From Nostoc sp. NMS8 (GTDB taxonomy: Bacteria > Cyanobacteriota > Cyanobacteriia > Cyanobacteriales > Nostocaceae), in contig NZ_JABXKK010000085.1 of NCBI RefSeq assembly GCF_017115045.1, forward strand, positions 50,363-114,362: a DNA stretch of 64,000 bases, written 5' to 3'. Within the stretch, counting starts at the first letter, position 1. Each line of letters opens with the position of its first letter. This document shows, in pieces, positions 9,923-18,315 of the stretch. The position numbers and the translations under genes were made by a program. The notes below the pieces were generated by a model, which was not told the DNA's origin, made no database searches, and was given only the letters and a program-made list of their open reading frames with translations.

Positions 9923-10345
9923 GTGGCGTACTGGGTGAAAATCCTTTACGAGAGGAAAGAATATGTGGTGAATTTTGAGCGTGTCCATGCTTTTTGTTAT
10001 GAACTCAATGGCAGGGTGACTTTTTGGCTACCCGATAGCGCCATTCCCATAGTGATTAACCCGCAAAGTAATTTGGAAGATTATCAAAAGATTTTTGATT
10101 ATTTAGAATGTGTGACAGGATTAGAATTAGATCATGCCCACTGGGTAAGAATAAATTACGAAAAAAATGAATATGTAATTAATCTCAACTGTATCAGTTC
10201 CTTTTGTCATGAACCGAACGGTAGGATAACTTTTTGGTTGCCAGATGGCACTATTCCCATCATCATCAACCCTGTGAGTAATCCTGAATCTTATGAAAAA
10301 GTTGTGAAATACGTTAAGAAAGCAACAGGATATTCTTTATCTTAG
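9923..10345 (+). CDS. Hypothetical protein made of two tandem copies of a ~68-residue domain
   Basis: The protein has 140 residues from a GTG at 9923 with GAGGAG six to eleven bases upstream. The sequence is an internal duplication: WVKILYERKEYVVNFERVHA with CYELNGRVTFWLPDSAIPIV, repeated as WVRINYEKNEYVINLNCISS with CHEPNGRITFWLPDGTIPII. Each copy ends in NP-x-SN-x-E-x-Y then a helical segment. I do not recognise the domain. There is no signal peptide or membrane segment. The Uma2 gene lies just downstream on the same strand, so co-transcription is likely. Confidence 0.7.
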   Translation: MAYWVKILYERKEYVVNFERVHAFCYELNGRVTFWLPDSAIPIVINPQSNLEDYQKIFDYLECVTGLELDHAHWVRINYEKNEYVINLNCISSFCHEPNGRITFWLPDGTIPIIINPVSNPESYEKVVKYVKKATGYSLS

Positions 10346-10424
10346 TGTGAACGAGGAACTTACTCTTGCTAAACTTTTAACTAAAGGTAACGAAGTTAGC
10401 AATAAAGGCACGAGGAAAGATTCA

Positions 10425-10988
10425 ATGAATACTGTTGTGCTTAATCTAGAACCGATTGCTCATTTAACCGATGAGCAATTTTATCAATTGTGTATTGCCA
10501 ATAGCGATTTAAGCCTGGAAATGAATGCAGCAGGAGAATTAATTATTATGCCACCAGTAGGAGGAGAAAGCGGAAATCAAGAAGCTGATTTAATTACAGA
10601 CTTGAATAATTGGAATCGTCAAGCTAAATTAGGCAAAGTTTTTAGTTCTTCAACTATCTTTATACTTCCAAATGGTGCAAAACGTTCCCCTGATGCGGCT
10701 TGGGTAAAGCTGGAACGATGGGAAGCTTTAACACTAGAACAACGAAAAAAATTTCCGCCACTTGTACCTGATTTTGCAATTGAACTGCGTTCCGAGACAG
10801 ATCGGCTTGCACCTATCCAAGCGAAAATGCAGGAATACATAGAAAATGGTTTGCGTTTGGGTTGGCTAATTAATCCTCAAGATAAGCAAGTGGAAATTTA
10901 CCGACTCGAAAAAGCTGTAGAAGTTATGCAAATGCCGGCGATTCTTTCTGGAGAAGATATATTACCTGGATTTGAGTTGCAAGTATAG
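10425..10988 (+). CDS. Uma2 family (DUF820) putative endonuclease
   Basis: The protein has 187 residues from the ATG at 10425, chosen because GAGGAAAG precedes it and the family begins near LTDEQFYQLC. A GTG at 10347 would add 26 residues. Family hallmarks are SDLSLEMNAAGELIIMPPVG, GGESGNQEADL, SPDAAWV, PLVPDFAIELRS and an LGWLINP tail. The D-A and E-x-R residues match the PD-(D/E)xK-like nuclease fold assigned to this family. Uma2-type genes are highly multiplied in cyanobacteria and often travel with repeats. The substrate is unknown. Confidence 0.9.
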   Translation: MNTVVLNLEPIAHLTDEQFYQLCIANSDLSLEMNAAGELIIMPPVGGESGNQEADLITDLNNWNRQAKLGKVFSSSTIFILPNGAKRSPDAAWVKLERWEALTLEQRKKFPPLVPDFAIELRSETDRLAPIQAKMQEYIENGLRLGWLINPQDKQVEIYRLEKAVEVMQMPAILSGEDILPGFELQV

Positions 10989-11213
10989 TTAGATGATAAC
11001 TACCATCTTTACCGCCTCTTCTGACATCAGACGGTGCTTATTCAAGTTTAAATAGTTGCTTTTCACTCGCGCCATCGCTTTCTGTTCCCCATCTGCCAGA
11101 GTTGGTATTTCTGTCCATTCTGGAAAGAAATTAATGTCTGTGGCAAGTTGCAAACCAAATTTTTCTTCTAATTCGTAAAGACTTATATCTCTCGTTGGGA
11201 TTGTTTGAACCAT
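10989..11213 (-). pseudogene. N-terminal remnant of a restriction-type protein
   Basis: The 74 residues begin MVQTIPTRDISLYELEEKFG and include FFPEWTEIPTLADGEQKA then RVKSNYLNLNKHR. This resembles the N-terminus of a large cyanobacterial protein annotated as a type I restriction R-like subunit, which would normally continue for several hundred residues after MVV. Here it stops after EEAVKMVVII, exactly where the convergent Uma2 gene ends, so it is probably truncated. The family match is from memory. Confidence 0.5.
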
Positions 11214-11216
11214 AAT

Positions 11217-12113
11217 CTAACATTCCGAATAGCGTTGCCATGCCAACTTTGCCGCACCTACCATCCCCGCAAAATTGCCTAACTCTGCTGGTAATATTTG
11301 TAAATCCACTCGTGATAAAGGCTGCACTCGCTTCTCAATCTCTGCCTTCACACCTGGTAAGAAAAACTCAAAGCTGCCACTGATACCGCCACCAATCACG
11401 ATCGCCTGCGGTGTGAGTACATAAATCAAACTGGTCAAACCAATTCCCAAGTATTTACCATATTCTTGCCAAAAAGTCAATGCTGCGGCATCTCCTTGTT
11501 GGGCAAGAAAACCCAATTCAATAGGTTCCTTGAGAGTGCGGCGGCGAATTGCAGTCGCACAGGCATATTGTTCCAAAGAGCCTTGATTGCCACTATTACA
11601 AATTGGCCCATCAGGATTTAATGAAATTAAACCCAATTCCCCAGCGGCTCCTTGATGTCCAATAAATAGTTTGCCATCGAGGATAATTGCGCCACCAACC
11701 CCAGTACCTAAAGTTAGCAGAATCAGATTTTGAAAGTGGCGACCGGCTCCCAGCCAAGCTTCTCCTAAAAGAGCGCAATTAGCATCGTTAGCGATCGCAG
11801 TGGGTTTGCCAATCTTAGCTTCTAACCAGTCTGCTAAAGGCACATCGATCCATCCAGGCAAGTTAATGGCGATTTTAGCAATGCGTCCTGCGGCATCAGA
11901 TGGGCCAGGAGTACCAACACCAATGGCAACAGCTTGATTATCTGGATCAATTTGTGCGATCGCATCTACCATCACTGCTAACACCGCCTCCGGCGTTGTT
12001 GGTTGAGGAGATACCACAGTCAAAGATTGCAGACAAGTACCATCATCTGCAAAACGCCCCAGCTTAATTGCTGTTCCCCCGACATCAATGCCAATTACTT
12101 GAGAACTCACCAC
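11217..12113 (-). CDS. ROK-family sugar kinase, probable glucokinase
   Basis: The protein has 298 residues, the usual ROK length. It has the phosphate-binding N-terminus IGIDVGGTAIKLG, the catalytic-site segment ANDANCALLGEAW with the essential Asp, LTLGTGVGGAIIL and IVIGGGISG. It should phosphorylate glucose or a related sugar with ATP in the cytoplasm. The ROK zinc motif (C-x-C-G-x-x-G-C-x-E) is degenerate here: GPICNSGNQGSLE keeps one cysteine only. The truncated restriction-like fragment lies just downstream. Confidence 0.88.
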   Translation of the reverse strand: MVSSQVIGIDVGGTAIKLGRFADDGTCLQSLTVVSPQPTTPEAVLAVMVDAIAQIDPDNQAVAIGVGTPGPSDAAGRIAKIAINLPGWIDVPLADWLEAKIGKPTAIANDANCALLGEAWLGAGRHFQNLILLTLGTGVGGAIILDGKLFIGHQGAAGELGLISLNPDGPICNSGNQGSLEQYACATAIRRRTLKEPIELGFLAQQGDAAALTFWQEYGKYLGIGLTSLIYVLTPQAIVIGGGISGSFEFFLPGVKAEIEKRVQPLSRVDLQILPAELGNFAGMVGAAKLAWQRYSEC

Positions 12114-12271
12114 TTTAAAACCTCACACCAAACCATAGCCACCTAGCAAACCTTTGCGTACCCTTTGCGCTTACCTCAGCCCTCCTCTGCGTTTCAATTT
12201 CACCCCTCAATTCGCCATTATTTTCTGTAAATCTGTACTTAGCATCTCGGCGCGAAAAAATTCTAAATTTT

Positions 12272-12481
12272 CTATTTTATTGAATGTGAGTCATTTTCAT
12301 CACCAATCTTAAGACGCGGAGCTTTCAACTCCGCTCTCTGTAAATTAGCAACAGTTGTGGTACGAAAACTCGATTGTTCCTGCCAAGCTGTAATTGGCGC
12401 ACCCCTTAAGATACCAGCAAGAGCAACGGAAAGGATAAACCCGCCAGTAGCGGCAGCAATTAAGGTTAGATTATCTTTCAT
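12272..12481 (-). CDS. Small single-membrane-segment protein
   Basis: The protein has 69 residues. After MKDN comes a hydrophobic helix (LTLIAAATGGFILSVALAGI), followed by a polar tail. No domain is recognised. It lies between the permease gene and the ROK kinase on the same strand. It may be a small membrane protein or an exported peptide. The coding evidence is the clean start, the membrane segment and the spacing. Confidence 0.5.
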   Translation of the reverse strand: MKDNLTLIAAATGGFILSVALAGILRGAPITAWQEQSSFRTTTVANLQRAELKAPRLKIGDENDSHSIK

Positions 12482-12547
12482 ACAAATCTCTGTATTGTTT
12501 ATTTGTCCTTTGTCATTTGTCTAAAAATAATGACCAATAACCAATGA

Positions 12548-13483
12548 TTACTGTCGGATTCTATTTTCTCTCCGTAATCGGGGATTGACAAATTCATTTA
12601 ACCCTTCGCCAAGTAGTGATAACCCTACCACCATAAATGTCATCGTTAAACCAGGGAAAAGCGTAGTCCACCAAATGCCAGTAGGTAGAGCTTCTAAGGC
12701 TTGTTTTAAATCATGTCCCCATTCTGCCACTTCTTCGGGAAGTCCTAGCCCCAAAAAGCCCAAACCGCCCAACACCAAAATCGCATCAGCGGCATTGAGC
12801 GTAAATAGGACGGGTACGCTTTGAATGACGTTGAAAAACAGATAACGAGAAAGCACAACCCAAGTAGAAGCGCCCATTGCTTGAGCAGCTTCGATGAACA
12901 CTTCAGTTTTCACGCTCACAGTGTGGTTGCGAACAACGCGGTAATATTGGGGAATGTAGGCAATGCTAATAGCGATCGCTGCATTTAATATCCCACGCCC
13001 TACCACAAACGCCAGTGTCACAGACAGCAGTAGCCCTGGTAGAGTGTAGATGCTATCCATAATAAACAGCAACACTTTATCTAACTTCCCACCGAGATAA
13101 CCACTCAGCATCCCCAAAGGCACACCGATAATCATACTCAGCGCCGTTGCCAAAATTACCACCTGCAAAGCAGCTTGAGCGCCGAACAACGTCCGGGAGA
13201 ACACATCATAACCCAGGCGACTAGTACCAAACCAATGTTTAGCTGAGGGTGGCTCGTGAATTGGATTAGAGAGAAAATCTTTCGGGTTTTGCAGCCATCC
13301 CCAAGCCTGCAATACGGGAGCGAAGAATGCCAGGAAGATGAAAAATAGGGTAATGGCTAACCCGATGAGCATGAGTTTTTGGGAAAGATTGAAACTTTTG
13401 CCAAACTGTAAAAATGTCGGTAGTCGCCGTTTTGTAATGGCCATAAAGCGATCGCCTGGAGCAAAGCTTGATACGCTGACCAT
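12548..13483 (-). CDS. ABC transporter permease, DppC/OppC type
   Basis: The protein has up to 311 residues. An ATG at 13444 (MAITKRRLPTFLQF) is an alternative start that would drop 13 residues encoded across a HIP1 octamer. It has five to six membrane helices and the N-terminal OppC segment (HWFGTSRLGYDVFSRTLFGA). The permease EAA loop is visible as EAAQAMGASTWVVLSRYLFF. This family forms half of the channel for peptides or nickel, working with a DppB-type permease, ATPases and a binding protein. None of these partners is adjacent, so the gene is an orphan here; the substrate cannot be predicted. Confidence 0.92.
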   Translation of the reverse strand: MVSVSSFAPGDRFMAITKRRLPTFLQFGKSFNLSQKLMLIGLAITLFFIFLAFFAPVLQAWGWLQNPKDFLSNPIHEPPSAKHWFGTSRLGYDVFSRTLFGAQAALQVVILATALSMIIGVPLGMLSGYLGGKLDKVLLFIMDSIYTLPGLLLSVTLAFVVGRGILNAAIAISIAYIPQYYRVVRNHTVSVKTEVFIEAAQAMGASTWVVLSRYLFFNVIQSVPVLFTLNAADAILVLGGLGFLGLGLPEEVAEWGHDLKQALEALPTGIWWTTLFPGLTMTFMVVGLSLLGEGLNEFVNPRLRRENRIRQ

Positions 13484-13582
13484 TTTACATATTAGATCGG
13501 GGATTGCGTAAACATCCTCAATGAAAGTCTGACTAATTTACGATAAATACAGAGCTAGACTAGACATCTGGTGAAAAAGAAT

Positions 13583-13611
13583 GTAGAGACGTAGCAGTGC
13601 TACGTCTCTAC
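13583..13611. repeat. 29-base near-perfect hairpin
   Basis: GTAGAGACGTAGCA and its exact reverse complement TGCTACGTCTCTAC are separated by a single G. The stem has 14 base pairs. It lies upstream of the permease gene and just before a miniature element. It could be a mobile palindrome or an RNA hairpin. Confidence 0.75.
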
Positions 13612-13712
13612 AAGGGTTCTGGGTAACACATCTTTAATTTCTGGAGATGTCTACTGAGTTAGAGGTGAAATTATCGAACAGAATTCAGTAGTCAGAAGTC
13701 AGAATACCCCTA

Positions 13713-13989
13713 ATACCAATTCTTTATGAAGCTGCATAGAATTCGATCCCCCCTGGCCCACGCCAGTCGCTCATGGGGAGCCAGTGCGTTGCGGGGGTTC
13801 CCCCCGTTGAAGCAACTGGCATGGAAACCCCAGACGCTCGATGACTCGCTACCGCGCAGCGTCTCGTAGAGAAGACCGCGCTGGCTCCCCTTAAAAAGGG
13901 GGGAACCAGAAAAACGTCTATCAAAGTCCCCCTTTTTAAGGGGGATTTAGGGGGAGCAAGATATCTGCAACTTCACATTAAATTGGTAT
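13713..13989. mobile_element. Miniature inverted-repeat element, type 1 (277 bp)
   Basis: The ends are imperfect inverted repeats of about 24 bases: ATACCAATTCTTTATGAAGC then TGCA at the left, and the complement of ATACCAATTTAATGTGAAGT then TGCA at the right. The interior holds further palindromes, including two oppositely oriented runs of CCCCTTAAAAAGGGGG type, and GCGCAGCGTCTCGTAGAGAA. No transposase is encoded; a 66-codon open frame inside is only the repeat read through. It looks like a non-autonomous element. Confidence 0.6.
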
Positions 13990-14051
13990 AACAAGACTCT
14001 TGAGGGGCATTAGGCATTGTTATTTCTCCCTCATCCCCATGCTCCATTCTC

Positions 14052-15422
14052 TTACAGATTACTTTCAATCAACTGGCGGTATTCGCTCTTTTGCTTCACG
14101 CCTTTGACTTCCTTCACCAGTTCCTTGTTTTTGAACAATTGAACTGTTGGCGTTCCTGTCACACCAGCATTTTCAGCAATATCTCGGTCTTTGTCGATGT
14201 CAATTTCGACAAAGTGAATTTTGCTGTCAAATTCATCCACCACTTTATTTAAAATCGGCTTCAGGGTATGACAAGGGCCGCAACCAGGAGAGACATATTT
14301 AACAAGGAGTAAGCGATCGCTTTCATGGAACAATTTCCGTAAAGAATAACCTCCCTCATGGCGCGTCGCATCCAATTTAAATCCAGCTTCTTCCTCGGCT
14401 TCAGTCTTTTTGGTTGGCTGATGTTCTAATTCATTATTTACTGTTTCTGGCTGTTGATGGAATTCTTGAATTAAGCCAGTAAATGACAACCAACGTTCTG
14501 CTAACATCGCCGCCATACAGCCAGTACCCGCAGCCGTAATTGCTTGCCGAAACTCATGATCTTGGACATCGCCGGCAGCAAAAACGCCTTCTACACTGGT
14601 TTCTACAGTACCGTGCTTGGTGACAACGTAACCTATCTCATCCAGTTCTAATTGTCCTTTAAATAGAGATGTATTGGGACTGTGACCAACGGCGTAAAAT
14701 AAACCCTTAGCGTGCAGTTGGCTTTCTTCACCAGTTTTAGTATTGCGGACTTTCACCCCTTCCATGTGACCATTACCGAAGATATCCACGGCTTCTGTGT
14801 TCCAATGCACTTGGATTTTCGGGTTGCTCAAAACCCTGTCTTGCATGGCTTTAGAAGCCCGCATTTTATCGGTGCGTACCAACATATTTACCTTAGAACC
14901 GTATTTGGTGAGGTAAATTGACTCTTCCGCCGCCGAGTCGCCAGCACCAATTACAGCTAATTCTGCACCGTGAAAAATTGGTGTTGCACCATCGCAAATT
15001 GCACATGCGGAAATACCCCGACTCCAGAATTCATGTTCGCTGGGTAAACCCAAACGTCTTGCAGTTGCACCAGTAGCAATGACGATGCTGTTGGTTTTTA
15101 TTTCCCTTTCTTGCGATCGCACTGTAAATGGACGCTGACTCAAGTCAACTGATATAACATCTTCAGTATATAGTTCAGCCCCCCAGCGCTCCGCCTGTGC
15201 CTTCATCTGATCCATCAATTCCGGGCCAGTAATCCCTTGGGGAAATCCAGGAAAATTCTCGACTTCCGTGGTTGTCATTAGTTGCCCACCAGGTAATCCC
15301 CCGGCTTGGAAACCTTCAAAGACAACGGGTTTCAGGTTAGCGCGTCCGGCATAGATAGCAGATGTATAGCCTGCTGGGCCAGAACCGATAATTACCAAGT
15401 TTTCTACAATTGGATTAGTCAT
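14052..15422 (-). CDS. trxB: NADPH-thioredoxin reductase fused to thioredoxin (NTRC type)
   Basis: The protein has 456 residues from the ATG at 15422 ([20 protein letters not shown]); an ATG 18 bases upstream is possible. The reductase part has the FAD motif [16 protein letters not shown], the redox pair CAIC-DG, the NADPH motif GAGDSAAEE and a final FAD segment ([10 protein letters not shown]). After a ~40-residue linker comes a thioredoxin domain with CGPCHTL and [11 protein letters not shown]. This fusion is the NTRC enzyme of oxygenic phototrophs, which uses NADPH to reduce 2-Cys peroxiredoxins and photosynthetic targets. All catalytic cysteines are present. It is monocistronic. Confidence 0.96.
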   Translation of the reverse strand: MTNPIVENLVIIGSGPAGYTSAIYAGRANLKPVVFEGFQAGGLPGGQLMTTTEVENFPGFPQGITGPELMDQMKAQAERWGAELYTEDVISVDLSQRPFTVRSQEREIKTNSIVIATGATARRLGLPSEHEFWSRGISACAICDGATPIFHGAELAVIGAGDSAAEESIYLTKYGSKVNMLVRTDKMRASKAMQDRVLSNPKIQVHWNTEAVDIFGNGHMEGVKVRNTKTGEESQLHAKGLFYAVGHSPNTSLFKGQLELDEIGYVVTKHGTVETSVEGVFAAGDVQDHEFRQAITAAGTGCMAAMLAERWLSFTGLIQEFHQQPETVNNELEHQPTKKTEAEEEAGFKLDATRHEGGYSLRKLFHESDRLLLVKYVSPGCGPCHTLKPILNKVVDEFDSKIHFVEIDIDKDRDIAENAGVTGTPTVQLFKNKELVKEVKGVKQKSEYRQLIESNL

Positions 15423-15504
15423 GAAAATATATGAACTCATAACGACTACGCTTAATATAGCATAACAATTTACGATTGGCTACATCAGGTGGTAAGCGAT
15501 CGCT

Positions 15505-15686
15505 CATTGGTGTCAACTTAACGTGAAAACTAGCCTAGTAAAAGCTTTTAGATATTGTCTCGTTCCCAGTCGGAGACTGGGAATGCTCATCATTGAGGCT
15601 CCGCCTCGCTTGCTAGCGGCAGAGCCACCAAGAGTCCGGCTGGAAACGAGGTTTTAAAGGAGTTTCAGCTGAAGTTGACACCAATG
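15505..15686. mobile_element. Miniature inverted-repeat element, type 2, copy 1 (182 bp)
   Basis: The left end CATTGGTGTCAACTT (15505-15519) and the right end AAGTTGACACCAATG (15672-15686) are perfect 15-base inverted repeats. GCGATCGC lies on both sides (15496-15503 and 15687-15694), which looks like an 8-bp target duplication at a HIP1 site. The interior (15560-15651) is a palindromic repeat related to the one at 27811-27918. Copy 2 at 16878 shares the ends but not the interior. Confidence 0.65.
15560..15651. repeat. Palindromic repeat with TTCCCAGxCxGAGxCTGGGAA hairpin
   Basis: TTCCCAGTCGGAGACTGGGA forms a hairpin, followed by GAGGCTCCGCCTC, another hairpin, and a closing GGCTGGAAACGAGG that pairs back to the start. 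It is nested inside the type 2 element. A closely related repeat lies at 27811-27918. Confidence 0.65.
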
Positions 15687-15870
15687 GCGATCGCCAAATG
15701 CCTACGATACTATAGGAATCCGATTTGATTACTGAACTTACTTGCGTAGAGAGAGAATAGACGTATACTGAGTTTTTTCACGCAATCAAATACGAGTCCT
15801 ATATGCGCTTAACACTTGCCAAAGTACTTAAAACTTACTTTTAATCTAAAATCTAAAATCCAAAATTGCT

Positions 15871-16167
15871 ATGCGAGCCAGAATTGAAAATAAAATACTT
15901 TTGATCCGCCACGAAGATTTACCAGAGTTTAAGAAGGGTGGTTCGGTAGTGCGGAACTCTTATTTTTGGGCGCTACGTTCAATTGCTGGTCAAGCTTCGC
16001 GTTATCGTGATTGGGAATATGAACCGGAAGTTTGGCTAGCGCTTTCACGAATGCTTTTGTCGTTTGCTGAATCTGGGTATTTAGGTCTTAGAGAAACCTT
16101 ACTAGAGTTTCCTATATCTCAAGGGGAAATTCCAAATTTGCTTCGAGATGTGTCTACTTTTGAATAG
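15871..16167 (+). CDS. Hypothetical protein
   Basis: The protein has 98 residues beginning MRARIENKILLIRHEDLPEF. It is soluble, mixed charge, rich in Trp and Leu (YRDWEYEPEVWLALSRMLLS), with no signal peptide. No family is recognised. No good Shine-Dalgarno lies before the ATG. It sits alone between two copies of the type 2 miniature element. The even amino-acid composition suggests a real gene, but this is uncertain. Confidence 0.5.
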   Translation: MRARIENKILLIRHEDLPEFKKGGSVVRNSYFWALRSIAGQASRYRDWEYEPEVWLALSRMLLSFAESGYLGLRETLLEFPISQGEIPNLLRDVSTFE

Positions 16168-16441
16168 GGTTAAGTAGATGTCAGATAAGGCAGGGGGCAG
16201 GGAGCAGGAGTTATAATCTCCATCACTCATTACTCATTACTCACTACTTAGTATGATAAATGGTATTGTTGCTAAGTATACAAATACAGTGCTACTAAAA
16301 TAATGCTTACACTCATTGGGCACTCGAATGACGTTCAATGCGTCACGATTAGCCATCACAAACCCTAGTTAACAGCAATCCTGAAGCAAAGATAGTTGTG
16401 AAAAGACAATTAAGATATACCAGTTAGTGGAGGAGAAGAAC

Positions 16442-16831
16442 GTGAAAATAGCGGTTATTACTAAAATATTACTTACATCCGTAAGTTTGTTAGCTTTATT
16501 TGCTCCAGGTCAAGCATCGGCTCAACTTATACCACAACCTTGGGTTTCAGTGGGTGGAAAAGATGGTGATATAACTTATGCTGTAGGAGCTAGAGCTTTA
16601 AATTTTGGGGTTGAGGTAGGAACTGGCCCTGATGGTGCTACAGGAGTAGATGTTTTAAAATTTATCAGTTTGCCTGTAATTTCACCCTATGTAGGAGTTG
16701 GACTTTATTCAGAGGATAAAGGTGTTGCAGTTTCAGGTGGCGTTCAGGTAGGTGCTACAGATAACGTTTTTGTTGGTGCTGGTTACAATTCTATTCGTGG
16801 TTTTAACGGGCAACTAGGAATAAGATTTTAA
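16442..16831 (+). CDS. Small secreted, probably beta-barrel-like protein
   Basis: The protein has 129 residues from the GTG at 16442, which follows GGAGGAG by six bases; an in-frame GTG at 16427 overlaps that ribosome site and is unlikely. Residues 1-28 are a signal peptide ending ASAQ. The mature part alternates polar and hydrophobic residues with many glycines (YAVGARALNFGVEVGTG and YVGVGLYSEDKGVAVSGG) and ends in GQLGIRF. A terminal phenylalanine after alternating residues is a feature of outer-membrane barrel strands. No named family is recognised. Confidence 0.65.
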   Translation: MKIAVITKILLTSVSLLALFAPGQASAQLIPQPWVSVGGKDGDITYAVGARALNFGVEVGTGPDGATGVDVLKFISLPVISPYVGVGLYSEDKGVAVSGGVQVGATDNVFVGAGYNSIRGFNGQLGIRF

Positions 16832-16877
16832 CTAATTAAGTCTGTATAAAAAATACATCCGTAGGGCACGGCATGCC

Positions 16878-17156
16878 CATTGGTGTCAACTTAACGTGAA
16901 ACCGCTTGCCCGCCGGGAATTGAAATTCCCGTCTCATAGCTAAAGTCATCTGAAGATGACTAAATATCGCCAAAAATCTCCAGTCTACTGAAGTAGACTT
17001 AAGCTATTAGCCCGAAAATTTATTTTTGAAGTAATAAGTAATAAGTAATGAGTAATGAGTAATGGGTATTACTTATTACTCATTACTCATTTATTTATTT
17101 CCGGGCGGGCATGGAAGCCAACAGATAAGCTATTTCCAGCTTAAGTTGACACAATG
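16878..17156. mobile_element. Miniature inverted-repeat element, type 2, copy 2 (279 bp)
   Basis: The left end CATTGGTGTCAACTTAACGT is identical to copy 1 for 22 bases or more (through AACGTGAAA). The right end AAGTTGACACAATG has lost one C. GGCATG flanks both sides (16870-16875 and 17157-17162), suggesting a target duplication. The interior differs from copy 1: hairpins such as GAATTGAAATTC, AGTCATCTGAAGATGACT and AGTCTACTGAAGTAGACT, then AAGTAAT-type tandem repeats with their inverse. Confidence 0.65.
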
Positions 17157-17240
17157 GGCATGTTCCCTACACTTTGCGATCTTTGCGATGTAATGTTGTA
17201 CCTCATCTGAATGGGAACCGCTATAATTGCTTCTTCGTAT

Positions 17241-17268
17241 GATGTCTACTACGAGCTACGCTGACGCA
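17241..17268. repeat. Dispersed repeat, copy c, overlapping the thioesterase stop
   Basis: GATGTCTACTACGAGCTACG then CTGACGCA is a diverged member of the GTCTACGACGGGCTACGCCT family. It supplies the final residues (QMRQRSS) and the stop codon of the minus-strand thioesterase. Confidence 0.6.
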
Positions 17269-18004
17269 TTTGCAATTCTTGAGATATAAGTTTCAATAAT
17301 AATTGTTGATGTGAATGGATAAAAAAGTGATCGCTGTTGAACTCATGTAACGAGAAAGCAGCGATTGTCTGCTCTCGCCATGCTTGCAGAGCCTCATGAC
17401 TAACTTCTTGATCTTGCAAACCACCAAAAACAGTAATAGGACATTCCAATGACTGTTTTTGAGTGTAAATATAAGTTTCCAGAACGGCAAAATCTGCCCG
17501 TAAAATCGGGAGGAAAATTTCCATCAGTTCTGCGCTTTCTAGTACTGCTTTGGGTGTGCCGTTCAGCTTGCGTAGTTCGTCCTGCAAATCATGATCTGAT
17601 AGGAGGTGGAGAAGTGGTTTTGTGAATTGGATTTGTGGGGCGCGACGAGCAGCTATGAAGAGCTGAAAGGGAGCAAGGCTATACTGAGAGCGAAGTAGAT
17701 GGGTTAACTCGAAGCTAACTAATCCGCCCATACTATAACCGAAAAAGGCAAATGGCTTATCTAAATATGGGATGAGAACTGGGGCGATCGCTTCAACAAG
17801 AAGTTCTAATCGCGTAAATGGTGCTGAATTAATCTGTTTTCCCCGTCCTGGATATTCCACAGCATAGACTTCGACGTTACTAGGTAGATTATTAGGCCAT
17901 GTGCGAAAAATTGCCGAGCTACCACCAGCATAAGGGAAGCAGAATAAACGCAAGTTGGCTTGAGGATTTGTTTGGGGACAGATAACCCAGGAATTAAAGG
18001 TCAT
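17249..18004 (-). CDS. Type II thioesterase (alpha/beta hydrolase), orphan
   Basis: The protein has 251 residues, the usual size of stand-alone thioesterases that edit non-ribosomal peptide or polyketide synthases. It has LRLFCFPYAGGSSAIFRTW, the Ser elbow GYSMGGLVSFEL near residue 92, the Asp segment GGLQDQEVSHEAL and the catalytic His in DHFFIHSH. It would remove wrongly loaded acyl groups from carrier proteins. No NRPS or PKS gene is present in the window, so it acts in trans or is a relic. Its last codons and stop lie in a copy of the dispersed repeat at 17241-17268. Confidence 0.9.
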   Translation of the reverse strand: MTFNSWVICPQTNPQANLRLFCFPYAGGSSAIFRTWPNNLPSNVEVYAVEYPGRGKQINSAPFTRLELLVEAIAPVLIPYLDKPFAFFGYSMGGLVSFELTHLLRSQYSLAPFQLFIAARRAPQIQFTKPLLHLLSDHDLQDELRKLNGTPKAVLESAELMEIFLPILRADFAVLETYIYTQKQSLECPITVFGGLQDQEVSHEALQAWREQTIAAFSLHEFNSDHFFIHSHQQLLLKLISQELQMRQRSS

Positions 18005-18315
18005 TTTTTACTAGAAATTTGTTTCTCTACTATCTAAATCCATAAATCTGGTTTGATGATTGAAAATTTTTTACAGCAATCTACACGAACCCTGAGAGCG
18101 AGTCATCTCCCAAAAAAGAGACGCAGCGAGTCAATTCAGGAAGTAGATACTTATAATCTTCATAAATTCAGTATTTTTCGCTAGGGTAGAAAAAAGCAAC
18201 TTTTGATAAACTAAGAGCGCATTTTGTATCAGATGTGTTCTCACTGACTTGCGGCTGGATTTCTTGTTTTTGATGAAAAAACACCGACTGAAAAAATTCA
18301 ACAGCGAGTTTTACC

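Noticed and set aside
13724..13924. 66-codon open frame on the minus strand
   Set aside because: It lies wholly inside the type 1 miniature element and has no protein-like features beyond the repeat.
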